In this document: positions 23,094 through 31,276 of the stretch, in pieces | Layout: every line of letters begins with the position of its first letter | Position numbering within the stretch: position 1 is the first letter of the stretch | Source of the DNA: Planctomycetota bacterium | Lineage (GTDB): Bacteria > Planctomycetota > Phycisphaerae > Sedimentisphaerales > Anaerobacaceae | Assembly: GCA_019456145.1 (NCBI GenBank) | Contig: VRUL01000006.1 | Coordinates: 96,238-128,322 of the forward strand | Direction of reading: 5' to 3' | DNA: 32,085 bases | Position numbers and translations under genes: made by a program | Notes under the pieces: model-generated | Seen by the model: only the letters and a program-made list of their open reading frames with translations | Database searches by the model: none | Told to the model about the DNA's origin: nothing

Positions 23094-23909
23094 TTAAATT
23101 TGCGTTTGCTCCGGGAACTGGAGCACCTGTTCTGTGGGAGGTGTCTGGGAGCAAGCATATACGCCGAAGTATAGATACGCCAATGCAACCAGCAGGTATA
23201 CAAGCCCCACACCACAGGGTAAATGAACGCCAGCCAAACCAAAAACCGTTTTGACTATCATGCATGGCGTCATGGCTACTACTGCCAAACGAAGCAGAGC
23301 ACCATACGAGAGCGATACCTTGCACAATGAGGCAAAAAGCAGACCTACTGCTGCGAAAATGAGTGCCTGGATGATTCTATAGACGTAAGAGCTTAGAAGG
23401 GCCAATGGGTACAATATTATAACGAGAAACTTTTTGGCGGTATGCATCCAGCTCGTTATAGTGGCACTGTCCATAGTAAAACTTTTGACCTGTGAGAGAT
23501 CAATCGTTTGCGTCTTAAAATCGGTCTGTCTTATGATCATCGAATTATCGGTAAGCAGGAAGAAGGCATTTGCGTCTGCAGGTGATTTGATAGAGCCCGT
23601 AATATCGATGACTGCTATTATTTCGTTACTATCCGGTTCCCTGATAAAATACGGCTGAGGTTCTTTTATCGAGACCTGGCCATCGGTGATTGTTATCTCC
23701 GGGACCTGGTCAACAACGCGTGGGGCTTCATTTTTGACAAATTCGGCGAAGCCCGTGTTTATCCTGACCATCATTGGTATCCAGCAAATGGCCAGGAGCA
23801 AGAGCAGGTATCCAAAGCATATTCGGTTCCAATGTAAGCCCACATCTCTATACAAGTCTTTAGAGAAAAACGATAGAACCGGTAAATGGATAATAGAGAA
23901 CTTTTTCAT
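23094..23909 (-). CDS. DUF1189-like membrane protein
   Basis: The 271-residue protein has an N-terminal span (FGYLLLLLAICWIPMMV) and an extracytoplasmic segment with VPEITITDGQVSIKEPQPYF and IIAVIDITGSI. A cluster of hydrophobic segments follows from about 160 on (FLVIILYPLALLSSYVYRII, ALIFAAVGLLFASLC, YLLVALAYLYFGVYA). This layout, with the PxxxIxxGxxxxxxPxPY and IIDxTG signatures, is what I associate with the DUF1189 family, whose function is unknown. GGAGG lies 12 bases and AAAGG four bases upstream of the ATG. It is divergent from efp. No operon partner is evident. Confidence 0.7.
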   Translation of the reverse strand: MKKFSIIHLPVLSFFSKDLYRDVGLHWNRICFGYLLLLLAICWIPMMVRINTGFAEFVKNEAPRVVDQVPEITITDGQVSIKEPQPYFIREPDSNEIIAVIDITGSIKSPADANAFFLLTDNSMIIRQTDFKTQTIDLSQVKSFTMDSATITSWMHTAKKFLVIILYPLALLSSYVYRIIQALIFAAVGLLFASLCKVSLSYGALLRLAVVAMTPCMIVKTVFGLAGVHLPCGVGLVYLLVALAYLYFGVYACSQTPPTEQVLQFPEQTQI

Positions 23910-24065
23910 AAACCTTTATGCCTCCACATTGTTTTTAGCCACCTTTTGTATTTCAAGAAAAAACCGAGAAGTCATTGTATGGAAGAATTTTCGATGTTGC
24001 CAACATAAATTTCGTATTTGCGGTAGAATATTTGTGGGCCATTTGGCGAGATATTTGTCGATTGC

Positions 24066-24093
24066 TTGACATTTTGTATGAGGTATGTAATAT
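24066..24093 (+). promoter_or_regulatory. sigma-70-type promoter for efp
   Basis: TTGACA at 24066-24071 and TAATAT at 24088-24093, with a 16-base spacer. Transcription from about 24100 would give a leader of about 200 bases before efp that includes the structured element at 24156-24233. Bases 23910-24065 hold nothing else recognised. Confidence 0.65.
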
Positions 24094-24155
24094 TGAATCG
24101 GAAGATATTGCTGTTTAGAGCCAATAACAAAATGACTCTGTATTCAAGCGGCTTG

Positions 24156-24233
24156 TTTTTTGTCCTGACGGCGTCAGGCTGCATCGACAATGCTTTGGCA
24201 TTGCCTGTTTCGCCTTCCTTGCAGGACAAAAAA
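24156..24233 (+). ncRNA. nested hairpin in the efp leader, possible regulatory RNA
   Basis: A 12-bp perfect inverted repeat (TTTTTTGTCCTG at 24156-24167, CAGGACAAAAAA at 24222-24233) encloses further nested pairs. These are GGCG 24170-24173 with CGCC 24211-24214, CAGG 24175-24178 with CCTG 24204-24207, and CAATGC 24188-24193 with GCATTG 24198-24203 around the loop TTTG. A nine-base bulge lies on the 5' side (24179-24187). A further AAGCG/CGCTT pair can form outside (24146-24150, 24239-24243). The element lies between the promoter and the ribosome-binding site of efp. It could be a leader attenuator, a riboswitch-like element or the relic of a small inverted-repeat transposable element. Confidence 0.5.
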
Positions 24234-24299
24234 ACGCTCGCTTTCGGTACAACGATTCATTTTGTTAGAGACTCTTAATTTATTTTTTTGGAGTAACAA

Positions 24300-24854
24300 A
24301 TGAGAGCATCTGAAATGAAAAAAGGTCAGACGATTAAGATAGACGGCAAGCTGTATGCGATTGTGGATTATCAGCACGTCAAATTAGGCAAAGGCGGTGC
24401 GGTCTATCAGACTAAGATAAAGAGTCTGACCGAAGGTACAACACAAAATGTTCGTCTGCGTGCCGAAGAGATAGTCGAAGAGGCGTATCTGGATAAGATT
24501 ACTTATGAGTATTTATACTCTTCCGGAAGCGAGCATGTTCTGATGGATATTAAGACCTACGATCAAATCAGTCTCAATGATGAGGCATTCGGTGATGGTC
24601 CAAAATATCTGAAATCAAATGCACAACTTCAGGTAACGATGTATGAGGGTAAGCCGATTATAGTTACACTGCCGAATACGGTTGACCTGGAGGTGACCGA
24701 CACTCCTCCGGAGATTAAGGGTGCGACTGCGACGAATCAAAATAAGCCGGCCACGATGGAAACGGGATTAGTTGTTCAGGTTCCGCCTTTTATTAAAGTC
24801 GGCGAGATGATCCGTGTCGATACGCGGAGCGGGGAATACCTGACGAGAGTTTAA
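24300..24854 (+). CDS. efp: elongation factor P
   Basis: The 184-residue protein has the normal EF-P length and three-domain order: an N-terminal KOW-like domain (1-65), an OB domain (66-130) and a C-terminal OB domain ending in GEMIRVDTRSGEYLTRV, the family signature. The loop that reaches the peptidyl-transferase centre reads HVKLGKGGAVYQTK, with Lys31 at the position that is modified in many bacteria. EF-P relieves ribosome stalling at polyproline stretches. No modification enzyme (EpmA/B, EarP, YmfI types) is seen in this window. GGAG at 24287-24290 supports the start. secA follows 55 bases later in the same direction, with only a small AACGCGT/ACGCGTT hairpin (24879-24894) between, so the two may share a transcript. 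Confidence 0.96.
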   Translation: MRASEMKKGQTIKIDGKLYAIVDYQHVKLGKGGAVYQTKIKSLTEGTTQNVRLRAEEIVEEAYLDKITYEYLYSSGSEHVLMDIKTYDQISLNDEAFGDGPKYLKSNAQLQVTMYEGKPIIVTLPNTVDLEVTDTPPEIKGATATNQNKPATMETGLVVQVPPFIKVGEMIRVDTRSGEYLTRV

Positions 24855-24909
24855 GCCGAGTGAATTAGTGAATTGCTGAACGCGTAAACGCGTTTGTGAG
24901 ATACAAAAT

Positions 24910-27900
24910 ATGGCGTTTGGTAAAGTAAGTAAAATCCTGTTAAAAATCTTCGGCTCCCGTAATGAGCGGTTGATAAAGGGATATTCGTTTATCCCTCAGC
25001 AGACAGGCGAGTTCGAAGAGTCAGTCAAAGGGCTCGACGATGAGGCGTTGCGAGCGAAGACAGGAGAGTTCAAAGCCGCCTTAAAAGCCAGTGCCAGTGC
25101 GGAGGATATTCTACCTGAGGCCTTCGCGGTGGTACGTGAAGCGGCCAGGCGAAATGTCGAGATGCGGCATTTCGACGTTCAGCTAATCGGGGGCACTGTC
25201 CTGTACGAGGGCAAGATTGCCGAGATGGTTACCGGGGAGGGAAAAACATTAGTTGCGACATTGGCGGTGTACCTTGTTTATCTGACCGGACGAAGGGTCC
25301 ATATAGTTACGGTCAATGATTACTTAGCCAAGCGTGACGCGGAATGGATGGGTCCTGTGTATGAGGCGCTGGGACTGACGGTAGGGGCGATTCAGGCGGA
25401 CATGGATACGATGGGAGATGAGAGGAGGGCCCAATACGAATGCGATGTAACATACGGCACAAATAATGAGTTCGGCTTCGATTATCTTCGCGACAATATG
25501 AAAGTATCTCTGGAGCAGATGGTCCAGGGGCCATTGCAATTTGCAATAATCGACGAAGTTGATTCAATTTTAGTTGATGAGGCGCGGACGCCTTTGATTA
25601 TATCAGGGCCTGCCTTTGATGATGTCAGTCGATATAAAGAAGCAGACCAGGTGGCAAGGAAACTCATGGCCAAGCAAAGTAACTACAGCCGCCTGCAAAA
25701 ACAAATTGATTCGGCACAGCGGAGAGGAGCCAACGCGCAGGGTGAACTGTCTGAAGCCAAAAGAGATAAGGACAGCAAGAGAATTGCAAAGGCCCAGAAG
25801 GTAATTGAGGAGAGCCAGAGAGAGGGTGAGAGGGCAGAAGCTGAACTGGCAAACGCTACGGAATATTACGAAGTTGAATACGACAAGAAATCGGCCCATC
25901 TTACTCACGAAGGGGTAGGAGCGGCGCAGGAGATAGCTGGTGTTGGGTCGTTCTTTACGGGCTCTAATATGGAATGGCCGCATCTTCTGGAACAGAGCCT
26001 GCGTGCTCATGTAACTTTTGAAAAAGAAAAAGAATATGTCGTTATGGACGGCAAGGTCATCATAGTAGACGAATTTACAGGGCGATTGATGCACGGGAGG
26101 CAGTGGTCCGACGGGCTCCATCAGGCGGTGGAGGCAAAGGAAGGCGTCGCTGTCAAAAAAGAAACCCAGACATTAGCTACTATCACGCTACAGAATTTCT
26201 TCAAGCTCTATGACCAAATATCGGGAATGACCGGTACAGCAGCGACGGAAGCTGATGAGTTTATGAAGATATACGGCCTTGACGTCGTTGAAATACCCAC
26301 CAACGAACCCTGTATCAGAGACGACCGTGATGACGTCATCTATAAATCGATGCGTGAAAAGTTTAACGCAATAGTCGAAGAGATATATGAGGTCAGCAGT
26401 GCCGGTCGGCCTGTTCTTGTGGGGACGGTCAGTGTAGAAAAAAACGAGGCTCTTTCAGCGGCACTAACAAAAAGATTCGGGCTGGAGCACGAGCTTCTGA
26501 ACGCCAAACATCACGACCGAGAAGCTGTGATAGTTGCCAAGGCGGGCCATCAGCATGAAGGCAGGGACGGGCGAATGCGAGGCAATGTAACAATCGCAAC
26601 AAATATGGCGGGGCGAGGCACAGACATCAAGCTTGGCCCGGGAGTTCTCTATGAGGTCTTAAAGGTAGAAGATAGTCCATCCGAGAGAGGTGTTAAGAAC
26701 TATACACTCAAGCAACAAGACACGGACAACGAAATCAGCTTCAAGTCGACTGACCTATTGGCGCACGTGTTCCAAATAGGTGAGGGTCAAAGATGGGTCG
26801 GCGGACTGCACGTATTAGGCACGGAGCGTCACGAGGCCAGAAGGATCGACAATCAGCTTCGCGGGCGAACGGGCAGACAGGGTGACGCCGGCTCTACCCA
26901 GTTTTACCTGAGCTTCGATGATGATTTGATGGCGTTGTTTGGCGGAGACAGGATCCCAAAACTGCTGAGCCTCGTCGGTTGGAACGAGGGCGAGCCCATT
27001 ATTCATCGAACAATCAGTAAGCAAATTGCAAAAGTTCAAAAGAAAGTCGAAGAACGAAACTATGAGGTGCGCAAAAGCCTGCTGGAATATGATGAGGTGA
27101 TGGACTACCAGCGTAAGATATTCTATGGCCGTCGCCGCACAATTCTTGCCGGCAAAGGGCTCAAAAAAATTATCGAAGAGATGATAGAAGCCACAATTGC
27201 AGAAAATTGCGAGACGATTCTCAGCGAGCAATACCCGCATAGGTGTATTACCGAGTGGGCGCGAACTAATTACGGTGTTGATTTGAAGCCCTCAGATATT
27301 GCGGGCATTAAGGCTGAGGAGATAGAGAAATTAATCAAGCGCGGAGCGAAGGATGAAGCTGGAAATAACATATCTCTTTCCTTAGGCGAATATTTAGAAG
27401 ACTATGATGACGTTCGGAGCTGGGATGTTGCGGGTTTGTGCAAATGGGCGATGAGCGCATTTCGAGTTAGTCTGAGCCCGAGCAAGGTCAAAGAGCAGGA
27501 GCCGGACGAAATCGAAGAGCAACTGATTTCGGCGGCAGGCGAACAGATTGATAAAAAAGATTGTTCGAAGGTCGACGAATTTTTGCGAAAAGATTTCGGC
27601 CTCCGTACATTTGCCGAATGGGCTTGGACTAAATTCGATATAAAACTGGACATCGATGAGATAGCTGACCTAAGCATCTCTGAAATCCGTGAGCAGCTTT
27701 GTGAGGAAACGGCAAAGAAATACAAACAAAAGGAGATTGAGTATCCCGTCGAATTTGCGATGAATATGGTATACGGGCCTCAAGGCGCCAATATATATGC
27801 ATTCGAGTCATTAGCCGAATGGGCGAACAAAAAATATAACGCGGGTATTTCAGCCGAACGAATACAGAATACCAAACCAAAGCTGCTGCATAAACAACTT

Positions 27901-28542
27901 CTGGAGTTGAGCGAAAACTTTAACAACGGCGAATTGGAGCGAGAAGTCGATAACAAGCTTGCCAGCTTAGAGGGCAGCGAATTGGTAAGCTGGGCCAATG
28001 AAAGGTTCGAGGCGTGCCTTACCGAAGAGGAACTCGGCGAAGGAGAGGAACGCAAAGAGAAGTTGACTGAACTTGCAGGGGAATTTCTGCGTTCGGAGCT
28101 AAGCGACCTTGAAAGATACGTTATGATCCAGGTTTACGACAGCACATGGAAGGACCATCTGTATGCGATGGACCATCTGAAAGACAGTATCTGGATGCGG
28201 TCGATGGCGGAGAAGGACCCTAAGACGGAATATAAGCGAGAAGGCCATCGTATGTTCCAGGAGATGCTGGGCACGATTGAGGACCGTGTTACAGATATTA
28301 TCTTCAAGGTGCGTCTGGAAGCCGGTGCCCAGGCGAGAAGCGTTTGGAACGTAAGTCAGACCGCCCACGATGAGGTTGGCCAGTTCGCGATGGCCGAGCG
28401 TCAGCGTGCGGCCGCCCAGGCCCCACAGGGCGAGCAAAAAGTAAAGCAAATACGGCTGGAAGGCCCGAAGGTCGGGCGTAACGACCCCTGTCCGTGCGGC
28501 AGCGGTAAAAAATATAAGAAGTGCTGTGGGAAAAATGTATAA
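24910..28542 (+). CDS. secA: preprotein translocase ATPase SecA, with expanded scaffold region
   Basis: SecA is the motor that drives preproteins through SecYEG. The 1210-residue protein shows Walker A GEGKT (109-113), DEVD (215-218), EARTPLIISG, YVVMDGKVIIVDEFTGR, the SGMTGTA segment, NMAGRGTDIKLG and the GLHVLGTERHEARRIDNQ/RGRTGRQGD motif region. It ends in the zinc-binding tail DPCPCGSGKKYKKCC, which binds SecB or ribosomes in other bacteria. It is about 300 residues longer than the roughly 900 residues of E. coli SecA. Extra material is a charged coiled coil near 250-325 and a long insertion at about 775-1050, holding five degenerate repeats with a WA core. The normal scaffold resumes at YVMIQVYDSTWKDHLYAMD. 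A weak ribosome-binding site precedes the ATG. Confidence 0.96.
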   Translation: MAFGKVSKILLKIFGSRNERLIKGYSFIPQQTGEFEESVKGLDDEALRAKTGEFKAALKASASAEDILPEAFAVVREAARRNVEMRHFDVQLIGGTVLYEGKIAEMVTGEGKTLVATLAVYLVYLTGRRVHIVTVNDYLAKRDAEWMGPVYEALGLTVGAIQADMDTMGDERRAQYECDVTYGTNNEFGFDYLRDNMKVSLEQMVQGPLQFAIIDEVDSILVDEARTPLIISGPAFDDVSRYKEADQVARKLMAKQSNYSRLQKQIDSAQRRGANAQGELSEAKRDKDSKRIAKAQKVIEESQREGERAEAELANATEYYEVEYDKKSAHLTHEGVGAAQEIAGVGSFFTGSNMEWPHLLEQSLRAHVTFEKEKEYVVMDGKVIIVDEFTGRLMHGRQWSDGLHQAVEAKEGVAVKKETQTLATITLQNFFKLYDQISGMTGTAATEADEFMKIYGLDVVEIPTNEPCIRDDRDDVIYKSMREKFNAIVEEIYEVSSAGRPVLVGTVSVEKNEALSAALTKRFGLEHELLNAKHHDREAVIVAKAGHQHEGRDGRMRGNVTIATNMAGRGTDIKLGPGVLYEVLKVEDSPSERGVKNYTLKQQDTDNEISFKSTDLLAHVFQIGEGQRWVGGLHVLGTERHEARRIDNQLRGRTGRQGDAGSTQFYLSFDDDLMALFGGDRIPKLLSLVGWNEGEPIIHRTISKQIAKVQKKVEERNYEVRKSLLEYDEVMDYQRKIFYGRRRTILAGKGLKKIIEEMIEATIAENCETILSEQYPHRCITEWARTNYGVDLKPSDIAGIKAEEIEKLIKRGAKDEAGNNISLSLGEYLEDYDDVRSWDVAGLCKWAMSAFRVSLSPSKVKEQEPDEIEEQLISAAGEQIDKKDCSKVDEFLRKDFGLRTFAEWAWTKFDIKLDIDEIADLSISEIREQLCEETAKKYKQKEIEYPVEFAMNMVYGPQGANIYAFESLAEWANKKYNAGISAERIQNTKPKLLHKQLLELSENFNNGELEREVDNKLASLEGSELVSWANERFEACLTEEELGEGEERKEKLTELAGEFLRSELSDLERYVMIQVYDSTWKDHLYAMDHLKDSIWMRSMAEKDPKTEYKREGHRMFQEMLGTIEDRVTDIIFKVRLEAGAQARSVWNVSQTAHDEVGQFAMAERQRAAAQAPQGEQKVKQIRLEGPKVGRNDPCPCGSGKKYKKCCGKNV

Positions 28543-28686
28543 TCTTTGCGGGCCAGGAATTTCCAAAAAAGGTTATGTAGTCAAGTTATTTAGCAGAAGA
28601 ATCTCTCGATATGGAAAATAATAACTCCTAAGGCTGAAATCGTTTTCCTGTCCAATAGCGTGCCTGGTTCAAAAGGGGTGTAAGAA

Positions 28687-30138
28687 ATGACAGTCGTGAC
28701 TGGTAAAGTACCCGAGAATTCCTTTAATGAAGTAACTGTAAAGCCCGCCTCCCGCCCCTTTCGTTACTTCCAGCTTACATCTCTGGCAGCGATCGTAGTA
28801 ATCCTGATTGTAGCGGGCCTGGGACTTCGATTTATCTTTCGGAACCTTGTGCTTTACGAGGCCGAGAGGGATGCCATTCGAATCTCGACTGCGCTTCGTG
28901 ATTCTGAAATAGACCGCTTCATCCAGAAGGATTACAAGGGAGAACAATGTCTGATTATTGCCCCAAAAGAGATATCTGAGATGGATCGACGATTGCGTAT
29001 TTTTCTGGCTCCATTTGATATCGTGAAGATCAAGCTTTATGACATGAAGACGCGAATTGTTTACAGCACCGACCTGGAAATTATCGGTCTATTAGACCGC
29101 GACAACGCCAAGTTATTAACGGCTTTGAGCGGATCTCCGATTTCAAAACATGAAAGCAAGGATAAAGTCTGGGACCTTGCGGACGAGGAACGTGAGGACA
29201 TTGAGATTGTTGAGACATATGTTCCTATCCAGGGCCCAGAGGGAAATATAATCGGCAGTTTAGAAATTTACAAGGATGTAACTTATGACCTTGCGATGGC
29301 CGACAGGACCCTTGTTCGTGCCGGAGCTGTTCTTTCGGTGACAGTACTAAGTGTGTTCGCAATGCTGAGATTCGTGATACGTCGCGCGACTGAGGCAATC
29401 AATTCCCGGTCGGCTGAGCTGGCGGCGGTGAATAAGCAACTCCGTGAAGAGATCGAAGAGGTCAAGCGCCTTGAAAAAGATCTCCTGAGTATTACCGAGA
29501 GGGAACGGCGACGGATTGGACAGGAGCTTCACGACAGTGTTGGTCAGCAATTAACGGGTATTGAATTTATGACCACTGTTCTGGAAGAAAAGCTATCGAG
29601 TAAATCGTTGCCCGAAGCATCTTACGCGGCAAAGATAACAGCACATGTTAATCGAGCCAGAGACCAGGCGCGAGACCTTGCCAGGGCGCTTCATCCAGTT
29701 GATTTGGATGCAAATGGCCTGCCGTCCGCCCTGAAAGAGTTAGCGGCGACAACAGAGCATCTTTTTGATGGTGTTTCCTGTACTTTAAGATGCGACAATT
29801 TTGGCCCCATCAACGATACTTCGGTGGCAATAAATCTCTATCGTATTACTCAAGAGGCCATTACTAACGCCATCAAACACGGCAAGGCGAAAAAAATCCT
29901 TGTCGAATTGAGCACCGATGGAACTCGCTCGGTGTTGACGATTGAAAACGACGGTCTTGATTTTCCCGAGATGCAGGCTAAGGGCAAGGGTATGGGATTG
30001 AAAATTATGCACTATCGATCTGAGATGATTGGCGGTTCGCTCGATGTTCACAGTGGTGCTGACGGTGGGACAATTGTAAGGTGTGTTTTTGAAAACAAAG
30101 GCAACGACGATATTGCGGAGTCAAATTATGTCAACTGA
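28687..30138 (+). CDS. NarX/LiaS-type sensor histidine kinase
   Basis: The 483-residue membrane kinase has a first span at about 33-55 (FQLTSLAAIVVILIVAGLGL), an extracytoplasmic sensor region (about 60-200), and a second span at about 208-228. A coiled coil follows, then a HisKA_3 dimerisation domain with ERRRIGQELHDSVGQQLTG (phospho-acceptor His282), and a HATPase domain with TQEAITNAIKHGKAKK (N box) and KGKGMGLKIMHYRSEMIGG (G box). The sensor region matches nothing I recognise. It phosphorylates the response regulator whose gene overlaps its last 11 bases, so the pair is translationally coupled. It starts 144 bases after secA and may or may not share that transcript. The signal sensed is unknown. 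Confidence 0.92.
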   Translation: MTVVTGKVPENSFNEVTVKPASRPFRYFQLTSLAAIVVILIVAGLGLRFIFRNLVLYEAERDAIRISTALRDSEIDRFIQKDYKGEQCLIIAPKEISEMDRRLRIFLAPFDIVKIKLYDMKTRIVYSTDLEIIGLLDRDNAKLLTALSGSPISKHESKDKVWDLADEEREDIEIVETYVPIQGPEGNIIGSLEIYKDVTYDLAMADRTLVRAGAVLSVTVLSVFAMLRFVIRRATEAINSRSAELAAVNKQLREEIEEVKRLEKDLLSITERERRRIGQELHDSVGQQLTGIEFMTTVLEEKLSSKSLPEASYAAKITAHVNRARDQARDLARALHPVDLDANGLPSALKELAATTEHLFDGVSCTLRCDNFGPINDTSVAINLYRITQEAITNAIKHGKAKKILVELSTDGTRSVLTIENDGLDFPEMQAKGKGMGLKIMHYRSEMIGGSLDVHSGADGGTIVRCVFENKGNDDIAESNYVN

Positions 30139-30817
30139 CAAGGGACAAGACAAAAACGACAAGAACAAATCCAGGATAGTTATTGTTGATGACCATCCCA
30201 TCGTCCGTGAGGGGCTTTCGGACCTCATCAATAAAGAAGATGACCTTGCTGTTTGCGGCGAGGCCGAAGATGGTCAGGGGGCAATGGCGGTTATCAAGGA
30301 ACTTGAGCCTGACATAGCTATTGTTGATATTTCTCTTCAAGAAACAAGCGGTCTTGAACTGATAAAGGACCTCAAGGTCCAGCATCCGAGTATGCCTGTT
30401 CTGGCCCTGTCGATGTACGAGGAGTCTTTGTATGCCGAACGTGTTCTTCGGGCAGGAGCGAAGGGTTATATAATGAAGCGTGAAGCGACTAAAAACGTCG
30501 TGATGGCCATTCGCAAAGTTCTGAGCGGCCAGTTGTATCTTAGTGAAAAGATGGCGATAACTTTGGTGGATAAATTAGTTGGTGGCAAAGCTGATGCGAG
30601 TTCCTCTCCGATAGACCGTCTGACGGACCGTGAGCTGGAAGTGTTTAGTATGCTCGGCCATGGAAAGGGGACCCGGCAGATATCCGAGAGACTGCACTTG
30701 AGTGTAAAAACAATTGAGACATATCGTTCTCGTATCAAAGAGAAACTAAACCTGGCGAGCGGTTCCGAACTGCTCCAGCATGCTTTCCAGTGGATTAACA
30801 ACCGGGGCAAAGGATGA
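30128..30817 (+). CDS. NarL/LuxR-type response regulator
   Basis: From the ATG at 30128 the product is 229 residues; GGAG at 30116-30119 supports this start. A longer frame from 30083 would only re-read the kinase end. The receiver domain has the acidic pair Asp21/Asp22 (VIVDDHPIVREG) and the phospho-acceptor Asp67 (IVDISLQETSG). The C-terminal LuxR helix-turn-helix has LTDRELEVFSMLGHGKGTRQ and LHLSVKTIETYRSRIKEKLN. It should bind DNA after phosphorylation by the upstream kinase. Its start lies inside the kinase gene (11-base overlap). Targets are unknown; no repeated site that could be its operator was identified in the window. Confidence 0.93.
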   Translation: MSTDKGQDKNDKNKSRIVIVDDHPIVREGLSDLINKEDDLAVCGEAEDGQGAMAVIKELEPDIAIVDISLQETSGLELIKDLKVQHPSMPVLALSMYEESLYAERVLRAGAKGYIMKREATKNVVMAIRKVLSGQLYLSEKMAITLVDKLVGGKADASSSPIDRLTDRELEVFSMLGHGKGTRQISERLHLSVKTIETYRSRIKEKLNLASGSELLQHAFQWINNRGKG

Positions 30818-30912
30818 TTCGGTCACAGTATTGAATCTGACCTTAGATCCTGCTTTTCTCAATTCCTAATAAAACACAATCATAGCTTTCTACGGATCTT
30901 TCTTTTATGACT

Positions 30913-30961
30913 GGTGCCTCAGGGGGATTATTGTACAAACAATAGTGGTCTCCCCGAGACC
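30913..30961. other. strong hairpin in the intergenic region after the response regulator
   Basis: TATTGT (30929-30934) pairs with ACAATA (30939-30944) around ACAA. Outside this, CTC-A-GGGG-(G)A (30918-30927) pairs with TCCCCGAG (30951-30958), and GGT with ACC beyond. There is no T run after it, so it is not a classical terminator. The remainder of 30818-31097 shows no supported gene. Confidence 0.4.
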
Positions 30962-31097
30962 CAAAAATTCCAGGTAAAACGTGAGGCAACATATCAAAAA
31001 CCACCACATTGACGACGTCAGGCCAAATACAGCTCAAATCATGTCATTTTGTTAGTTTTCAGGAAGAAAAAAAGTTGAAAATATTCTTTTTTTTTAC

Positions 31098-31127
31098 TTG
31101 ACATGTTCGACAACTGTCGAATATATT
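31098..31127 (+). promoter_or_regulatory. promoter with embedded perfect-dyad operator
   Basis: TTGACA at 31098-31103 and TATATT at 31122-31127 (18-base spacer; ATATAT one base earlier gives 17). The spacer holds the perfect inverted repeat TTCGACA-AC-TGTCGAA at 31106-31121, which a dimeric repressor could use to block RNA polymerase. The core ACANNTGT is shared with operators of the BlaI/MecI/CopY repressor family, so that family is a candidate regulator (inference). Confidence 0.72.
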
Positions 31128-31157
31128 CTAATAATATAGAATAGAAGGAGTAAAGAT

Positions 31158-31214
31158 ATGCCAAAGTCGAGAAAAGTTAAAAAGCCCACCCGCGGAAAAG
31201 CAGCAGAGGAATAA
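31158..31214 (+). CDS. 18-residue basic peptide or leader ORF
   Basis: A strong AAGGAG (31145-31150) precedes an ATG at 31158. The frame reads MPKSRKVKKPTRGKAAEE and stops with TAA at 31212-31214. It is the first frame after the promoter at 31098, about 20-25 bases from the expected transcript start. It carries seven Lys/Arg residues and two C-terminal Glu. It could be a real small protein, a translated leader that influences the gene at 31277, or the remnant of a longer gene. Its excellent ribosome-binding site is the main argument that it is translated. Confidence 0.5.
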   Translation: MPKSRKVKKPTRGKAAEE

Positions 31215-31276
31215 CAGCAAAGCAAAAGAGCAGCGACGCGGTGAGTTTAATATTTAATTTACAGGAGATAAGCGCT

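Noticed and set aside
22888..23097. A 69-codon plus-strand frame between the methyltransferase and DUF1189-like genes
   Set aside because: The first part overlaps the methyltransferase start. The last part (YDNAWPKESIPLNVHIAEPV) looks protein-like and could be a gene fragment, but there is no start signal or recognisable family.
24066..24278. A 70-codon plus-strand frame upstream of efp
   Set aside because: It starts inside the promoter -35 box and runs through the nested hairpin; no ribosome-binding site. The apparent signal-like segment is a by-product of the structured leader.
25603..26121. A 172-codon minus-strand frame inside secA
   Set aside because: It is the complement of the charged coiled-coil region of SecA, with Phe/Leu/Ser-rich content expected from antisense of Lys/Glu codons.
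30843..31037. A 64-codon minus-strand frame in the gap after the response regulator
   Set aside because: It covers the hairpin at 30913-30961, has no ribosome-binding site and no recognisable motif.
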